From: Paraspadella gotoi
Lineage: Eukaryota > Chaetognatha
Assembly (NCBI GenBank): GCA_051294375.1
Contig: CM119269.1
Location: 4,435,098-4,499,097 of the forward strand
Length of the DNA stretch: 64,000 nt
Direction of reading: 5' to 3'
In this document: in pieces, positions 10,533-26,293 of the stretch
Position numbering within the stretch: the first letter of the stretch is position 1
Layout: every line of letters begins with the position of its first letter
Notes under the pieces: model-generated
What the model was told of the DNA's origin: nothing
Seen by the model: the letters and a program-made list of their open reading frames with translations, nothing else
The model's database searches: none
Made by a program: the position numbers and the translations under genes

Positions 10533-13500
10533 CTAAATAAAAAAAAAAAAAAATTAAAAAGAATTGAATATTTATAGAATTACCGTTTTTATCTTTTTAT
10601 TATTTCTCTACCGTCCGCCCTGCACGTGGTTGTGGGCCCAATGCGGATTGTGATGAGTGTGGCCTTGGTGCGGACGAGGTTGTGGAGCAGAGGTTGGGGT
10701 CTCCGTGGGTAATTCTTGAAAATCACACACTTTTCCGTCTCCGATATAGCCTAAGACGATAAGAAATAGGCATAGCTGTTTAATTATATTATTAAAGTGG
10801 GTTCACATTCTCAACCTGGATTGCAAATGCATTCGGCTTGTTGAGTTTTTTCGTCGAAAACGCATCTCGCGTAAGGATGACACGTTAGGGATTCGCAGTT
10901 CTGCCAACAAAAAAAAAAGAACAACAAATAGGCAGGGCGCCAATGCTTGGATTATCTTTTTTTTTCTCGGGTGAGGCGTAAAGGACTTTCTTATTTCTTT
11001 ATATACAGGGTCTTCGAGCTATTTTGGGAATAACTAGAGATGTAGATTAAAACCGAAAACATTTTTAGAAACTTCCTTATCTTAGCTTTTAGTATAGGCC
11101 CAAAAAAGATAGGATAATGGAAATATGGACCATTTTATGTGACACGTCAGTTTTTGTTGCGCAAAATTAAATCATTTGCTCGACCTAAGCAAACTTTGAG
11201 GCTTTGCTTAAAATTATTGATAAATACAAATCATATATACATTTTTAGAATCTACTTGGTCTTAGCATTCCGGTTTTCCGGTTTTTAACTTAATATGAAT
11301 AGAATCTACTCTATCTTGCCTTCAATTTGATGGCCAGATTGACCTCCGAATTCATTCTCTGAGTTTATAATTAATACGTTTTATTTTTAATATCAGAAAC
11401 GTTGAAAAAAAAAACAAAAAAAAAATAAATATTTCTCACTATCTAGATTTGAAAATCCTACAGAGACATGAGAATTTGTTAAAAGAGATATTAAGTACCC
11501 TTAGCAGTTAGCAGTGAGCAGTTAGCAGTTAGCACAACGTTACTGACTTTTTAAACCCAGTGAAGTGGTAGCTGACGGGTCAGTTCAGCTGTTCAGCAGT
11601 TGCAAAAGTCTATGCTTCCTTCGGGAGTCATTTAGTAAGATTGGTAAATTGTAATTGTAAATAAGGTTCACAATAATGGAAATATGTTCTTGATACATTC
11701 TTTTATAATCAAATTTATAATAAAATTTTTACTGCTTCAAATGAATATTTTAAAATATTTTTACTAACCCTCGGAGTCTGGCTACAGTGGAGTCCGTTTC
11801 CGAAGAATCCGTAGTTGCAGAGGCAAAGACGAATGGGTTTGGCCACCGCCAGGTTTTTCTCTAAAAAGGTCCCGTGTTCGGAACCGCGCTCGATCACTTT
11901 GGCGATGCACCTGGGAGATTTCGTGGATCGATTTTAACGTTCGTCGTCTTCATTGTCGCCGTTGTTCTTTTTTTTTTTCTCTCTTTGTTATCAATTCTCA
12001 CCTGGCGTTGACATCGCAGAAAGTCTCACCGCATTGAGGTCCTCGCGGCTCGAACTCCTGCCGAGCTGAAAGAGTAAAAAAAAAAAACTGTATTTAAAAA
12101 AAAAAAAAATTCCATTAAAATTTTTTATTTTTTTCCAAACTCCGGACCGGATTCCGGAGTCCTCTCTTCTCTACTTTTTTTCCTCTTTTACTCTCTCGTA
12201 CTATTTATAATTATATTCCTTTTTTTCACGTTAATAAATAATACAAATATAAATATGTACGTGGTTGACAGAAAGGTTGAATCCCGATCAGGCCAGGAGG
12301 ACAAACGCAGGCGGGACCGACGCAGGCATCCGGCGGAGTAACACCTGGCGGCGGCACCGAAAAAACAATATTTTTTTTCAGCAATGTGAACCTTCTCACG
12401 TGGTCTAATAATTTAGCTTAAATTACAGTTTCTCTTTACAAATAAAGAAAAATGTACCTTGTTTATTCGGTCGACAAAAGGGCTGAGTTCCGGTCATCCC
12501 CGGCGGGCAATCGCACGAGTTTCCCGCGCATTTATCAGGTGGCTGCGGATCTGTGAAAGAAAAAATATCAAAAAGGGAAAAAAATCTAAGAAGAAAAGTA
12601 TTTGTTGTTCGCCGACTTAAAAAAGACTTCAAAAAAGGGAAAAAAAATCTTTAATTTATTAACGATGACGGAAGTTTTTAGCGTTATTTACTTAATAAAA
12701 AAATATGATAGATTTACACAATCTACTTCGGAGTAATGGTATAAAAAATATTTTGCCAGACATTTCAATCTATTTTTCGTCATCGGCTCTTACTATATCC
12801 AGGATAAATACGTAGTATAATAGCAACCTAAGCACACGAGCAAAACAAATTTATTTTAATGAAGAAAAAAGATCGTCACAAAAAATAAAAGTGAAGAGAA
12901 AGAGAGAGATAGAGAGAGGGAGAGGAGAGAAAGAAAAAAAGAGAGAAAGAGAGAAAGAGCGCGAAAGATTTCAGTGGAAAATAAAAAAATGAAAAAGAAA
13001 GAATAAAAATTTCATCATGAGTTTTAATCGAGCTTTAGTTAAATTAAACTTCAGCAACCATTAACATAATGTCGATTAGAAACGTCACAAAATTGAAGAG
13101 GAATTTAACGTATGTTGTTAAAAAATATAGAAAATAGGTTTTAAAGCAGCCGCCTCCGAAAAGAAATTTAATGGCGCAAAAAACAAGTTTAGCAAACAAC
13201 GCAGGGTCTGCTCACGGGAATTTAGCGGTAATCAGAGAATCAGATGGTAAGTTACGATTAAACTTGAAATTTCTTTTTTAATTTAATTTTTTCATTATAA
13301 TTTAACTTTTTTGTAGTAGTTGTTTAATTCTGATAAAACTGGTTATGGTCATTATAGTTTTTAAGGTAGTTATGTTAGTAGTGGTTGTTGTGGTGGTAGC
13401 TTTGATTGTAGTGTTTGTTATAATTGTAATCGTTGTTGTTGCAACTTGCAATTACATTTCATAAAAAAGAAAAAAAGGGTAATTTTTTTTTCACTTAAAC

Positions 13501-13985
13501 TCATTTCCACTCTGACGATTCCATCAAAACTTCATTTTCAGCATAATCACTCACTTCTTTACCCACACACAAAATTTTAAATAAATTGCCCCATCCACTC
13601 ATGAGTAATTGGCATTCAAAGCTAAGGGGGGACGGACGGACAGACGGACGGACGGACAGACAGACAGTCAAGACGGTCGGACCGACGGACATAGTTTTTT
13701 TCGCGTAATTTATTATAATTTAATGTTGTGACATAATCTAAGTGAATTACCGACAAGATTTTTTGGTGGGACCGAGGGACCGACAAAGTGATTTATAGAG
13801 CCGGAATCTGCTGTAAGCAGATCCGGCTAAAAAAACACGCATTCACCTGGTTTTCTATTATGACAACCGCCAGGTTGCGAACAAGGGGAAGAAGAACAAA
13901 AGGGAAACTGGGGACAAACTCGCACGATTCCCAGGGGGCGTGGAAGGCCGCTTCCAGGGGGGAGGGGGCGCGGGAGGGGGTAATA
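10390..13985 (-). CDS. Cysteine-rich EGF-module extracellular protein, 5' end incomplete
   Basis: Minus-strand exons: 13985-13847, 12550-12458, 12344-12261, 12065-12002, 11910-11769, 10900-10816, 10750-10608 (stop). Phases agree at every junction. Two consecutive phase 1-1 exons encode near-repeats, PPDKCAGNSCDCPPG-TQPFC and PPDACVGPACVCPPG-IQPFC. Then come CGETFCDVNARC, LCLCNYGFFGNGLHC and a full EGF module (CESLTCHPYARCVF, ECICNPG, YIGDGKVC), followed by a His/Pro-rich tail (HQGHTHHNPHWAHNH). The 13985 exon (RVCPQFPFCSSSPC) is supported only by its donor and its matching phase. No signal peptide was found, so upstream exons are missing. Secretion or a matrix role is inferred from the modules; I cannot name the protein. 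The last exon has an alternative (see 10390-10532). Confidence 0.6.
12560..13846. other. Intron-sized AT- and GA-rich stretch
   Basis: Between the first two identified exons of the EGF-module gene. It holds a GA-rich tract (12895-12965), GTTGTT-type repeats (13320-13440) and the GACGGACG repeat block. No other exon seen. Confidence 0.6.
13620..13838. repeat. GACGGACG tract plus conserved hairpin unit
   Basis: A tract of GACGGACGGACAGAC units (13630-13695) is followed at 13801-13838 by a hairpin, TCTGCT-GTA-AGCAGA, then GATCCGGCTAAAAAAAC. The same hairpin and A-run recur at 58273-58320, and the CTGTCTGTCC-type tract recurs near 58530 and 59900. These look like pieces of one dispersed element. 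Confidence 0.6.
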
Positions 13986-14190
13986 CTGGGTACCGAAGTT
14001 CCCTTGAGGGAATGGAATGCCGCGGAAGGGAAATTTGGCCACATTGTTCACGGCTTTTTTTTGTCAAAAGTGAAAACAAATGTTTTTTTTTATTAATATC
14101 TCTGATTATATTTATAGAAATATTAACGAGAAAAAGGTTTATTTGTTTACAAACAACGGTTTATTATTAAAAAAAATCAATATTTTTATC

Positions 14191-14362
14191 TAGAGATGAA
14201 ACGAAAAATTCGTTGTAATAGCAATTCTATTTTTATTAATGTACATGTTTCGACTCTTAGTTTTTGCGAGTCTTCATCATCACTCGCAAAAACTAAGAGT
14301 CGAAACATGTACATTAATAAAAATAGAATTGCTATTACAACGAATTTTTCGTTTCATCTCTA
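14191..14362. repeat. Perfect 81-bp inverted repeat with 10-nt spacer
   Basis: Bases 14191-14271 are the exact reverse complement of 14282-14362, with CTTCATCATC between. The minus strand across the spacer reads ATGATGAAGACTCGC, then GAGTCGAAAC, matching the hammerhead-like family (CTGATGAAGACTC, GAGTCGAAAC at 6.2 kb) with the first core base changed. The text after GAAAC (ACATTAATAAAAATAG) also resembles the 6.2-kb copy. Perfect identity of the arms implies recent formation or copying. Confidence 0.95.
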
Positions 14363-17580
<3,218 letters not shown>

Positions 17581-18198
17581 TATGGAAGCAAAGAGCATCC
17601 CCCTTCGACGAATCCAACCATCGTCGAGACTCGGCGTCAAAGGGGGCGAGACGTCGAAGCGAGAGACAACTAATAATTCGATGCATTCACGGAAGATTTG
17701 AGATTCGGCAGTTGAGACGGTCGCGGCGGGACTCCTCAAAATTTAACGCGTTGAAAAAATGTACTGGCTTTTTTTTGGAAAACCCTTTGTCCTCAGTGAT
17801 CGTCTTGCAGCCGAAATTAATTAACGTCAGGCTAGTTTTCGTTTTTTTGTTTTTTAATTAAGTTTCACTATACGATTGTTCGATTAGAATCGGTCGTCTG
17901 TATAGAAGGTTAGCTTTATAAATTAAGAAATAACGGAAAGTCGAGAAATTTTAAGCATTTTATTATAAGAAAAAAACATGGTCTGAAATCGTTTTCAACC
18001 AACCCAAAAAAATAGAAAAATGTATAAAAAGAACCCAAAAAAAGAAAACCGAATTGTATCGTTAAACATCTTTGCAATTTTTTGTTTAGGTTGCTATCTA
18101 GGTACTATTGCAATCGGTATTTCACTATTCCTATTTGTCAGGACTTGTTTTGTATTTGGAGTTTGTAAAACGTCAAATGCTATGTGAGCTGTTTCTTT

Positions 18199-18204
18199 AA
18201 TAAA
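18199..18204 (+). terminator. PABP polyadenylation signal
   Basis: AATAAA about 620 nt after the PABP stop codon; the intervening AT-rich sequence has no further coding exon. Confidence 0.65.
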
Positions 18205-18652
18205 TTCTGTATAGTGTAATTATTTACTTTTTAATCGACGCTTGTTAGTCAGTTTTCAGATTTACGGATCCACAACTTGTGCTCCGTGACAGTTTGCAGG
18301 ATAAAAGGCATAAAAATAATTGTACCGGAACCGAGCCGGTCGGTTATTTTTTTTCGCATATTCGAAAAACAGATTTTTTTCTTAAACCTATTTTTACGTT
18401 CGTGCTTATAAAAAACGGAAAGATCCTAAACGGTGATTAATTTTCAAAAATCCAGATCACCAAAAGTTTTCATTTGATTGGAAAAACTTAATTAAAATAA
18501 AGAATCGTTTGCTCTTGAAGATGACGTTGGTTAAATTTTATTTCGTCAATTTTTAACGATATTACTCTTTTTATGAAACAAGTTTGAGCAATCAATGTCT
18601 GATCTGCCAACGATAATCTAGCGCTAATCAGATGATAAATCACGATAATTTT

Positions 18653-18850
18653 TGGTAGACTAAAATCCACCAACCGTTCATCAGCGGCCAATGGTGCAGG
18701 ATGCAAGTCATTCGCCTCCCAACCGAAAGGTCCGGGGTTCTCGCCCAGTGGTCGCAAAGCAGTTAAGAGGGACGGGGTGCTTAACCCGCCTGTAACCGTG
18801 TTACAGCCTGATCCGTAGCTCAGGGACTGCTTATATCCCAAAAGCTTGTC
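18653..18850 (+). repeat. tRNA-derived SINE, copy 1
   Basis: Contains an A-box-like TGGTGCAGGATGCAAG and a B-box-like GGGGTTCTCGCC about 35 nt apart, followed by a non-tRNA body (GTTAAGAGGGACGGGGTGC). A second copy in the opposite sense lies at about 40600-40733, sharing CCACCAA-CGTTCA, GCAAGTCATTCG and GTTAAGAGGGACGGG. No full cloverleaf, so it is not a tRNA gene. Confidence 0.7.
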
Positions 18851-18894
18851 AGGATTATTTTTACATTCGCCAACCGGGATTTTCCGGTCGGTTA

Positions 18895-19960
18895 GTTTTT
18901 CGCTTCTTATGAACGACGTATAGAAATCTCATTACGCAAAAATAAATGACACTGCTAAGGATAGAAAATCTTTATATTACAAATTACATTTCAAAACCTC
19001 CCCTAACTCAATTGCTTACCATTTAAATAATATAACATAAAAATATTTTTCTTTCATTTTGGTTATTTGTTAAAGGTAGAAAATGAATTGTCAATTCGTT
19101 TTTGCGCTGATGAAGGCTTACATTGAAGTCCGAAATTTATGTTTTTTAATGAAACTAGTACATCAACAAACAATTCATTTTTTACCTCAAATATTAAAAT
19201 AGAAAAATAACAAATAGTGAAACAAGTAATTTGCAAATTTTCATAAAAATACCAATTATAATAAATTTAAAACTATTATTATTTATTATAAAATTAAGAA
19301 ATTTGTATATTACTTTGTCAACTAAGACAACGCTAGAGGGAAAACAAAATTAAATGGATTAACAAAGCACCGACCGCTGGTACCTAAAGTTGGTTGCGGA
19401 CGTCGAATAGTAAAGTTACCCATTTTTTTATGAGCGGCTTAAGAAATCTCGTTACGAAAAAAAAAAAAACACTGGTAAGGGTAAAAAAGTTTTTTATTAC
19501 AAATTCTTAACTGTAGCGGTAGTATTTCATACCATGCTACTCGGCATACGCGGCATCGTCTTCCACAAAACCATCCTTAACTCCATTGCTACCCGTTTTG
19601 GACATGTTTCGTCTTCAATATAAACCATCAGCGCAAAAACGAATTAATCTGTGAAAAAATTTTTTCAGACTTGAAAAGAGACTGAAAATATTTGTTTCAC
19701 AAATCAATTTGTTTTTGCGCTGATAAAGGCTTACACTGAAGCCGAAATTTGTTTCTTTATAAAACGCGTACGTAAACAATTCATAAAAATAGTAATTAAT
19801 TTTTTTTAATTACTAATTATTATTTATTAAAAAATTTTGTATTACTGAACAAAAAAAATGTATATTATTGCGCAAAATGAGACTCGATTCTAGAGAGAAA
19901 ACAAAATATTTAAAAAAAAAATTATTATCTAATTACATTACCTTACCTTAAACACTCTTA
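18895..19960 (+). repeat. Tandem duplication carrying hammerhead-like cores
   Basis: Two diverged units, about 18895-19425 and 19426-19960. Shared landmarks: TTATGA-CG, AAATCTC-TTACG-AAAA, ACACTG-TAAGG-TA, TCAAT-TGTTTTTGCGCTGAT, AAGGCTTACA-TGAAG. Unit 1 has CTGATGA (19107-19113), stem II GGCTT/AAGTC and GAAA (19132-19135). Unit 2 has CTGATAA (19720-19726), stem II GGCTT/AAGCC and GAAA (19744-19747). No GTC cleavage triplet or stem III is visible in either, so both look inactive. Confidence 0.65.
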
Positions 19961-22089
19961 ACCCTAACCACCCCAAATTATGTTTAACCCAATCAACGAA
20001 AGTAAAATTAATCTTGTTTTTTAAAAGACGCCAATTTTACTTTCACGGTTGGTGAAAGTAAAATTCTACCAAAACTTTTTTTAAAACAAAATTTTTAAAA
20101 AATACTTAATTATTTTTACCCTAAGCCCTCTTAACCCTAACCACGCCAAAACTACCCATAACCCTAAACCACCCCTAACTCCGGGCGCGAGCTCCGCGGG
20201 ATCTTAGAGTTCGGAGATTAAGAATTATTAGCCAATTCAGAGCAGGGAACACCCATATATATGACACGTCGTCATCAGGACATCGTGATAACAACACCTA
20301 ACTAGCGAAATTACATTAATTCAACATTGACTGCGCTATATGACATGAAAAACTTTCCGCTATCGCTTATAAAATATATTCGAACCTGCCAAGGATTAAA
20401 TTTAATGTAATTCCCAAAAAATGGAAAACCAGCTTTTTCCAAAGCTAGATTACTAACAGAAACGAGAGCGAAAGTTTCCAGTCATGACCTGATTTAAAAA
20501 AAAAACCAAACAAATACATGGGTAGCATTTAATAACAGATTATGCCACAAATAGAACTTATCTTTTCTGATAAGCTTTAAACATAAGAAAAATGCCTAAA
20601 AAATGAGACCAAAGATAATTATGTCGTCTATGCTTAATGATTTAAAGCAACCAAATATGACATTAATTAGGAGTTTAAAAAATAAGAAAAACAACATTAT
20701 AATCAAATTCCATTAAAACTTGAACATTGAACAAGAATTTTAATTCTCCTATCTAGCTAACTAACCTCAATGGGTTTGGGGACAATTAGAGGAGTCAAGG
20801 GTTATCACTTCTTTTTGCTTAGCAATATCACAGCAGTAAATTTTTTGTAATAAGTTTGTTACTTTTTTTAGCGAACGGCTTTTTACGGTTTACGGAATAT
20901 CCCACCTTGGTAACAGAAAATAGATTTCTAAGTTGTGCGAAGACGAAGACCAGTTTTAACCTAAGTTATATCGTTTCAGAGGTGTTATCAGCTTCTGAAA
21001 AAATTCTCAAATGTTTTAAGATAATTTATATGAAATTGGTACAACCAATATAAAAATTATCCATTCATTTAATAAATAAACTATATATAATTTTATATAC
21101 CGATATAAAATTGTTTACTTACTCGGAAGCTGATAATTGGTTTTCATAAAAAACTTAATTTGTTGAACATTGCAAGAGTGTATCTTAGAACTTACTCCGC
21201 AATATCAAATGGGCACGGATTTTCGATCAGGTAACAATTTACCAAGGTGGTTTACAAAACAACTACATCACTGTTATTCACGCTAAAACAGCCATGGGAC
21301 GGCATTTAGTGTTAATTTACCATTTGAGATCTCAGGAATAACAATATAAGAATTACACTTTGATGGCTAGTTTTTTATAAAGTTGAAATAGATTCAAGCC
21401 GTTGTTTTTCCTGAATAATATTCACGATCCTTGTGAGGGAGGCTACGCCTGGTCTGAGCTAACGGTTAGCTTTTGTTATAGGAGAACTTGATTCCCTACC
21501 TGCTGGATATCAATAACCTGAGCTATCCTGACTGAATACCCGTACAGAGTCGAACGTATGGGTTTATGTATTTGTTTATTTGTAGGTTATTGGTGCCAAC
21601 CTTTCCTAGCCTTGCTTGTTTTTAGAACAATTATTCTTGATTGTACAGAGGCAATCATCGACTTTGAATGATTGTTTTTTAAAAATTCGATTATCTTTCA
21701 TAGTGCGGAAAGTTTCCGGCTAATAGCGCGGAAACGCATTTATACCTTGCAGTGATTTTCTTTTGTTTTTTGTTAAGATCGAGAAAAAAAAACACAAGAA
21801 CACGTAGTATATATAGGGTAATACCACCCTCCCTACCTCCCTACCTCCCTCCTTTGTGTTGAAACCCGGCCAGCCCTGTCCCTGGAGGTTATGTGTGCGC
21901 CCGTGACTCGCGCGCTCGCGAGAGGCCACCAGCTTGGCGACGCCGGCGCCCGCGTCGAAAAACGCTAAGGCGCCGGTCACGGGAACTCGGTCGAAGAACT
22001 TTTCATATCGAAGCTACGCCTCAAAAGGAGACGCCGCCGCGAAGAGAATTTTCAACCTCGTTGATAACCTTTTCTTTTTTACTCTTTGC
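19961..22089. other. Gene-free stretch between PABP and transportin-1
   Basis: Contains interspersed CCCTAA-like units and CGAAAGTAAAATT motifs (19960-20180; the motif recurs at 20000, 20055 and 51278). A short dispersed repeat GAAATTGGTACAACCAATAT at 21029-21048 also occurs, reversed, near 27490. A possible transportin polyadenylation signal (TTTATT, i.e. AATAAA on the minus strand) lies at 21575-21580. Nothing coding seen. Confidence 0.55.
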
Positions 22090-25000
22090 TCAAACTCCGT
22101 AATTAACGGAGAGGCGTTCCCGGAGAGGCGGCGGAAACTGATCGCGGAAACGAGTCCAGTGTTCGTCGCCTACCTGGTCCTTAAACCCGTGCAAGATTTT
22201 GTGGAACATGTCCTGAGAGGGAAGGGATGAGAAACATGAGCGCCGTAAACTTCATTTTGCTAAGTATACCTACGTCTATACTGAGCTCACCTTTAAATCT
22301 GGCTTGGGACTGATCCAAGACGCGACGGCATCGCAGAAAAAGATAAAATCGTGAACGACGCCGCCAGGGTTGACGGAAATCATTGCACACACCCCGCGAA
22401 ATGCAGAATCCTTAAAAATAAATTATAAATATAACATGTTTGTTAAAGTTTGTTAAATATTGTAAAAGCCATAAACAAATTTGTCTTACCTTCTCGTCGT
22501 TATCACGAATGTTCCGTAAAGAGGTGCACCATTGGCGTATAAACTGCGGGAGTGAGGTGGCCACGTCGTGAGGACAAACGAGGCCCAGGCGCCCTATCGT
22601 GATCGCCGTGTTCTCCAGCAAAGTCTTGGGCGTGTTCTGTCGGTTGATGATCTCCACCAGTTGGGCCAACACAAGCGGAATAAACGGCTTCATGTCTTCT
22701 CCTAAATGAATTATTAATATAAATGAGTAAAAAGAATAGAAAGCGTAGAGAAATGAGAGTAGAATCCTTACCCATTTTGATGGCTATTTCTCCGATGGCC
22801 CAAGTGGCATTATTGCAAACGGAGATGTATTCGGGGTTGAGGTTCTGTCCAAGAATGGGCACAAGGTCCCCGATGCATGGCCGAACCAATTGGAAAGTCG
22901 CTTTGGTCAAATCGCCCAAGAGAGCGAATGAACTCTGCCGAACTTCTGGCATGCCATCCTGAAGGAACCGATACAGTCAGACGGTCAGTACTCGAATTTT
23001 ATCTTCAAACATTTAGTTGGAATTAGAGACAGCAACCAATAGACACCTGCATGCATTGGAAAAGAAGAGTGAGGATGTTGGAGCTGAAGACGAGGCCTTG
23101 AATTTGGCTGCCGAGGCCCTCCGCCAGCCCCGAAAGCAGATCGAGGGCGACGATCATGAAGTCCTTATCGGGAGACTCGAACTGATCCGGCTGATTCCCG
23201 TGGGCGATCTGTTGGTTTAGGTTTTGCTGCACCAGCGATACGCACCGTTGGAAAACTGGTTCGCAGTAGGGTAAGAAACCATCCTGGGAAAATCGAAAAG
23301 GGGGATAGTGTTAAAAATAGTTATTTTGAACAAATGTGTAAAATAAAATATACTTGCAGCGCCGTAGCGATGCTGGACAAACACTCGAGGAGCGGAAAGA
23401 GGTCCTTGTCCTCGTCCTTCAAGAGGTTCCACTTTTGAATCAGAGGGGGCATCAACAAGTTAATGTACTCGGACTTGTTAAGATGATGACCGACAGAGTC
23501 CGCTAGCGTCCCGATCGCGTCGTAAAGGATCAATAAGTTTTTATGCTGGGAAGAGAGAAATAATATTTTCATTGAGCCCAGAAATGATAAGTGTGAATAG
23601 AACCAAAAATTTTACTTGATACTTGTTGAAGGCAAAAACCAAAGTTTCCAAGATGAAACCGAGATAAGGAACAAGCTCCGTGCACGCCTCTTCCTCCAAA
23701 GTAGCGAAAGCTGAACAGGCGGCTTCCTGTAGCGAAAGAAATACTCATTTTTGGTATCGTGTCAAGAAAAGTTTTACTTTTTGTAAAATAGGAAAACGAC
23801 TTCCCACCTGAACTCGCTTATTCGCATCCAGGATTCTTTTCAGCAATTCCGTCATCAAAGGCTTTAGATACATATCGTGAGTTTGCCCGACGATCCAGTG
23901 GGCATATCTGTTAGGACAAGATAAAAAAAAATAAAACTCAAGATCCACTACTACGTACTGTCGAAAAATAGAAAGCTAGATCTAACCTCGACAACGTCCA
24001 GCAAGTTATAGAGCGGACAAGAGCCTTTTTCTCACTTAAACACTGAATCAAATACGGAATAAGTTGCGCTAAATGCGGCAGCATTCCATTCATACAGCCT
24101 GGTGAGAAAAATAGAATTATTAATGCACTGCGGGACAAAAATGTGCTGAATTTCAATTTCCTACCCTCCGCAATAGCGCCGAGCACTAAAATCCCGCTTT
24201 CTTTAATTTCCCACTCCTGATGAAAAAGTGTTTCTTTCAAAATCGGCAATAAAACCGGCAAAAGGTCGTCCCGGAACACGTTGGCCAGAACGTCTGCAAA
24301 AGAAGTCAATTTTTGTACAAAACTAAACTAAATTAAGAGCCTTCCCGGAAACCAATCTCACCCAAGGCGGCTGCAGAGCACTTTCGAAGGTTCCAGTCGG
24401 AGAGGGAATCGTCATCGTCGAGGCCGTCCTCGTCGATGTCAGACTCATTATCATTGCATCCCTCCGGGACAGAGTTTCTGCGAGTTGGAGAAAATAATAA
24501 ATTTTAAAAGCTAGTTAGCTAACAAGCAAACGCTAAAAAAAAAAAAAAAAAAAAAATCAGTTTGGGCTCGTTTTCGTTTCGCCGAAAACTTCAGGGGAAA
24601 TAGTTTCGAGTGTATTGCGGTTCGACACATGTTAGACTGATTATCAAATAAAGAATGAATGATTCTTAAAGCCCCAAAATCTTTTTTTCAAACTTTTTTC
24701 ACATTATACTTATAATTTCTGTAGTATTAATAAATTAATGAAATATGTTTACGAACCTGACCCCGCCGTGATGACTCTTAGATTTATGAAATCTGGGCCT
24801 AATATCCTCCTCCCGATCAGGAATCTGATCATCTTCCTCAATATCGCCTTTATAAAGAATTTTAAAAATAAAATCGCATTATACGGCCTACCCTGCTAGA
24901 GAAAAAATGATTATTATTTCAAACTATAATTAATTTATCGTTTTTATTATCAATTTGGATTAAAAAGGTGCAAAAAAAACTGGGCGTTTAAGCCACGGGG

Positions 25001-26278
25001 ACAAGGAAGAGAGTTAGCACTTAAATTACCAAATCTATTTTTACTGCACCCAAACATCCAACATTTTTTTCAAGAAAAAAGAATAATAAGCCTGCCATAC
25101 CTTTTAAGAGGATGATGTCCAGTTCTGAGTACTTCATGCCGCGAACCAAGACCGGGACAAGCCGATCCAAATAGGGGCTCAGCACCTCCTTGCAGATGGG
25201 CTGCTCGGCGAGCGAGAGCCAAAACTCGCAGGCTTCTAGGGCGACCGCGTCGTCACCGTCCTGAGTCCGCAGCAGCATGTACTCGACGATCTGGTTGATG
25301 TGAGGGATGAGGCGGTCCATGCGAACCTCGAGCAGCATGACCAGCGCTCTGCACACGTTCTTGCGCACTTCGCTGTCGTCGTCGACGGCGAGGAGGAAGA
25401 GGTTCTCTATGAAGGCATCGATGTGCACCATCAAAGCTTGCGTACGACTGGAACAGATTAATTTTTTTTTTATCAAAATGGCGACTCTTAATATGAAAAA
25501 ATTAAGATTTTTATGAAATTAGGAAATGTAAGTGTCGTTCCTCTTTCGACCGTCTATCATGGTGTCGCCGCTCATTTTCTTTACACCTTATAATGAACTG
25601 ATTGACGCAAGCGATGGCGTGAGATCGAATCTTCGACGAGGAGTGGCGGAAGAACTGAAGAAATTTGGGGATGAGGACGTTGAGAGGCCGATTGATGGTG
25701 TCGTTGTCGAGAGCTTCGGCGGAATCCTCGCAGATCTTCTGTAAGGCACCGAATGCTCCCTCGCAGACGTTGTAGTCTTCCGAGTCGAGCATCTGGCAAA
25801 GGGAGGGCAGCAGTTCGGGCCAGTTGGCGAGGTCGCCTTTGCTCACGACCGTTGTGATCAGGATGCCTTCGACGAGGAAAATTATCATTTAATAAAATAT
25901 TGAAGCAAGGAAGAGAGGCTCATTGATCGAGAGAATACGTTAAGTACCTATGGTGGCCCTGATGAGGGGCGAGGGGTCGCCGATGGCGCTGAGGCATTCC
26001 TGTTTGACGAAGTGCTTCACTTCTAGGGGAAAGGCGTCGTAATGCGCCTTGACGTTGTTCTTGAGTATGAGTCCGCTGAGGGAGCGAGTGGGCTCATCCT
26101 CGGAGGTGAGTTTGGTGAGGACAAAGGTCAGGTAATTGTTGAAGTCGGGAAACGAGTTGAGTTCTTCGAGTTTAGTTTGCACCGCGCGTTGCGTCTCCGT
26201 GTTGGGAGACTGGGACTCCTTAAGTAGTTGGATGATTTGGCGAAGGCCCGTCTCTTCTGGCTGCCACTTCGTAGCCAT
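22090..26278 (-). CDS. TNPO1: Transportin-1 (karyopherin beta-2), complete
   Basis: Fifteen exons on the minus strand: 26278-25948, 25866-25587, 25447-25101, 24847-24757, 24477-24362, 24293-24165, 24098-23987, 23907-23808, 23726-23616, 23545-23354, 23283-23047, 22958-22772, 22701-22490, 22410-22291, 22212-22090. All phases agree and give 895 residues, the family's usual length. Recognisable text: [20 protein letters not shown] (N-terminal HEAT repeats), [68 protein letters not shown] and the C-terminal [10 protein letters not shown]. An acidic loop ([12 protein letters not shown], then [11 protein letters not shown]) matches the H8 loop that releases cargo when RanGTP binds. It imports PY-NLS proteins such as hnRNPs into the nucleus. 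The start MATKWQPEE aligns with the family start; an in-frame Met five codons upstream (26293) is possible. Confidence 0.97.
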
Positions 26279-26293
26279 TTCGTGCGGGAACAT

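Noticed and set aside
13501-13692. ORF rich in SVRPSVRP
   Set aside because: Frame through the GACGGACG repeat.
13793-14096. Plus-strand ORF of 102 residues
   Set aside because: Opposite strand carries a phase-matched exon of the EGF-module gene; part of the ORF is the hairpin repeat.
18678-18690. Reverse-strand CTGATGA in the SINE
   Set aside because: Following bases form no stem II with GAAA; chance match in the SINE head.
18653-18850. tRNA gene
   Set aside because: Only A- and B-box-like segments match; arms do not pair into a cloverleaf and a second diverged copy exists, so SINE.
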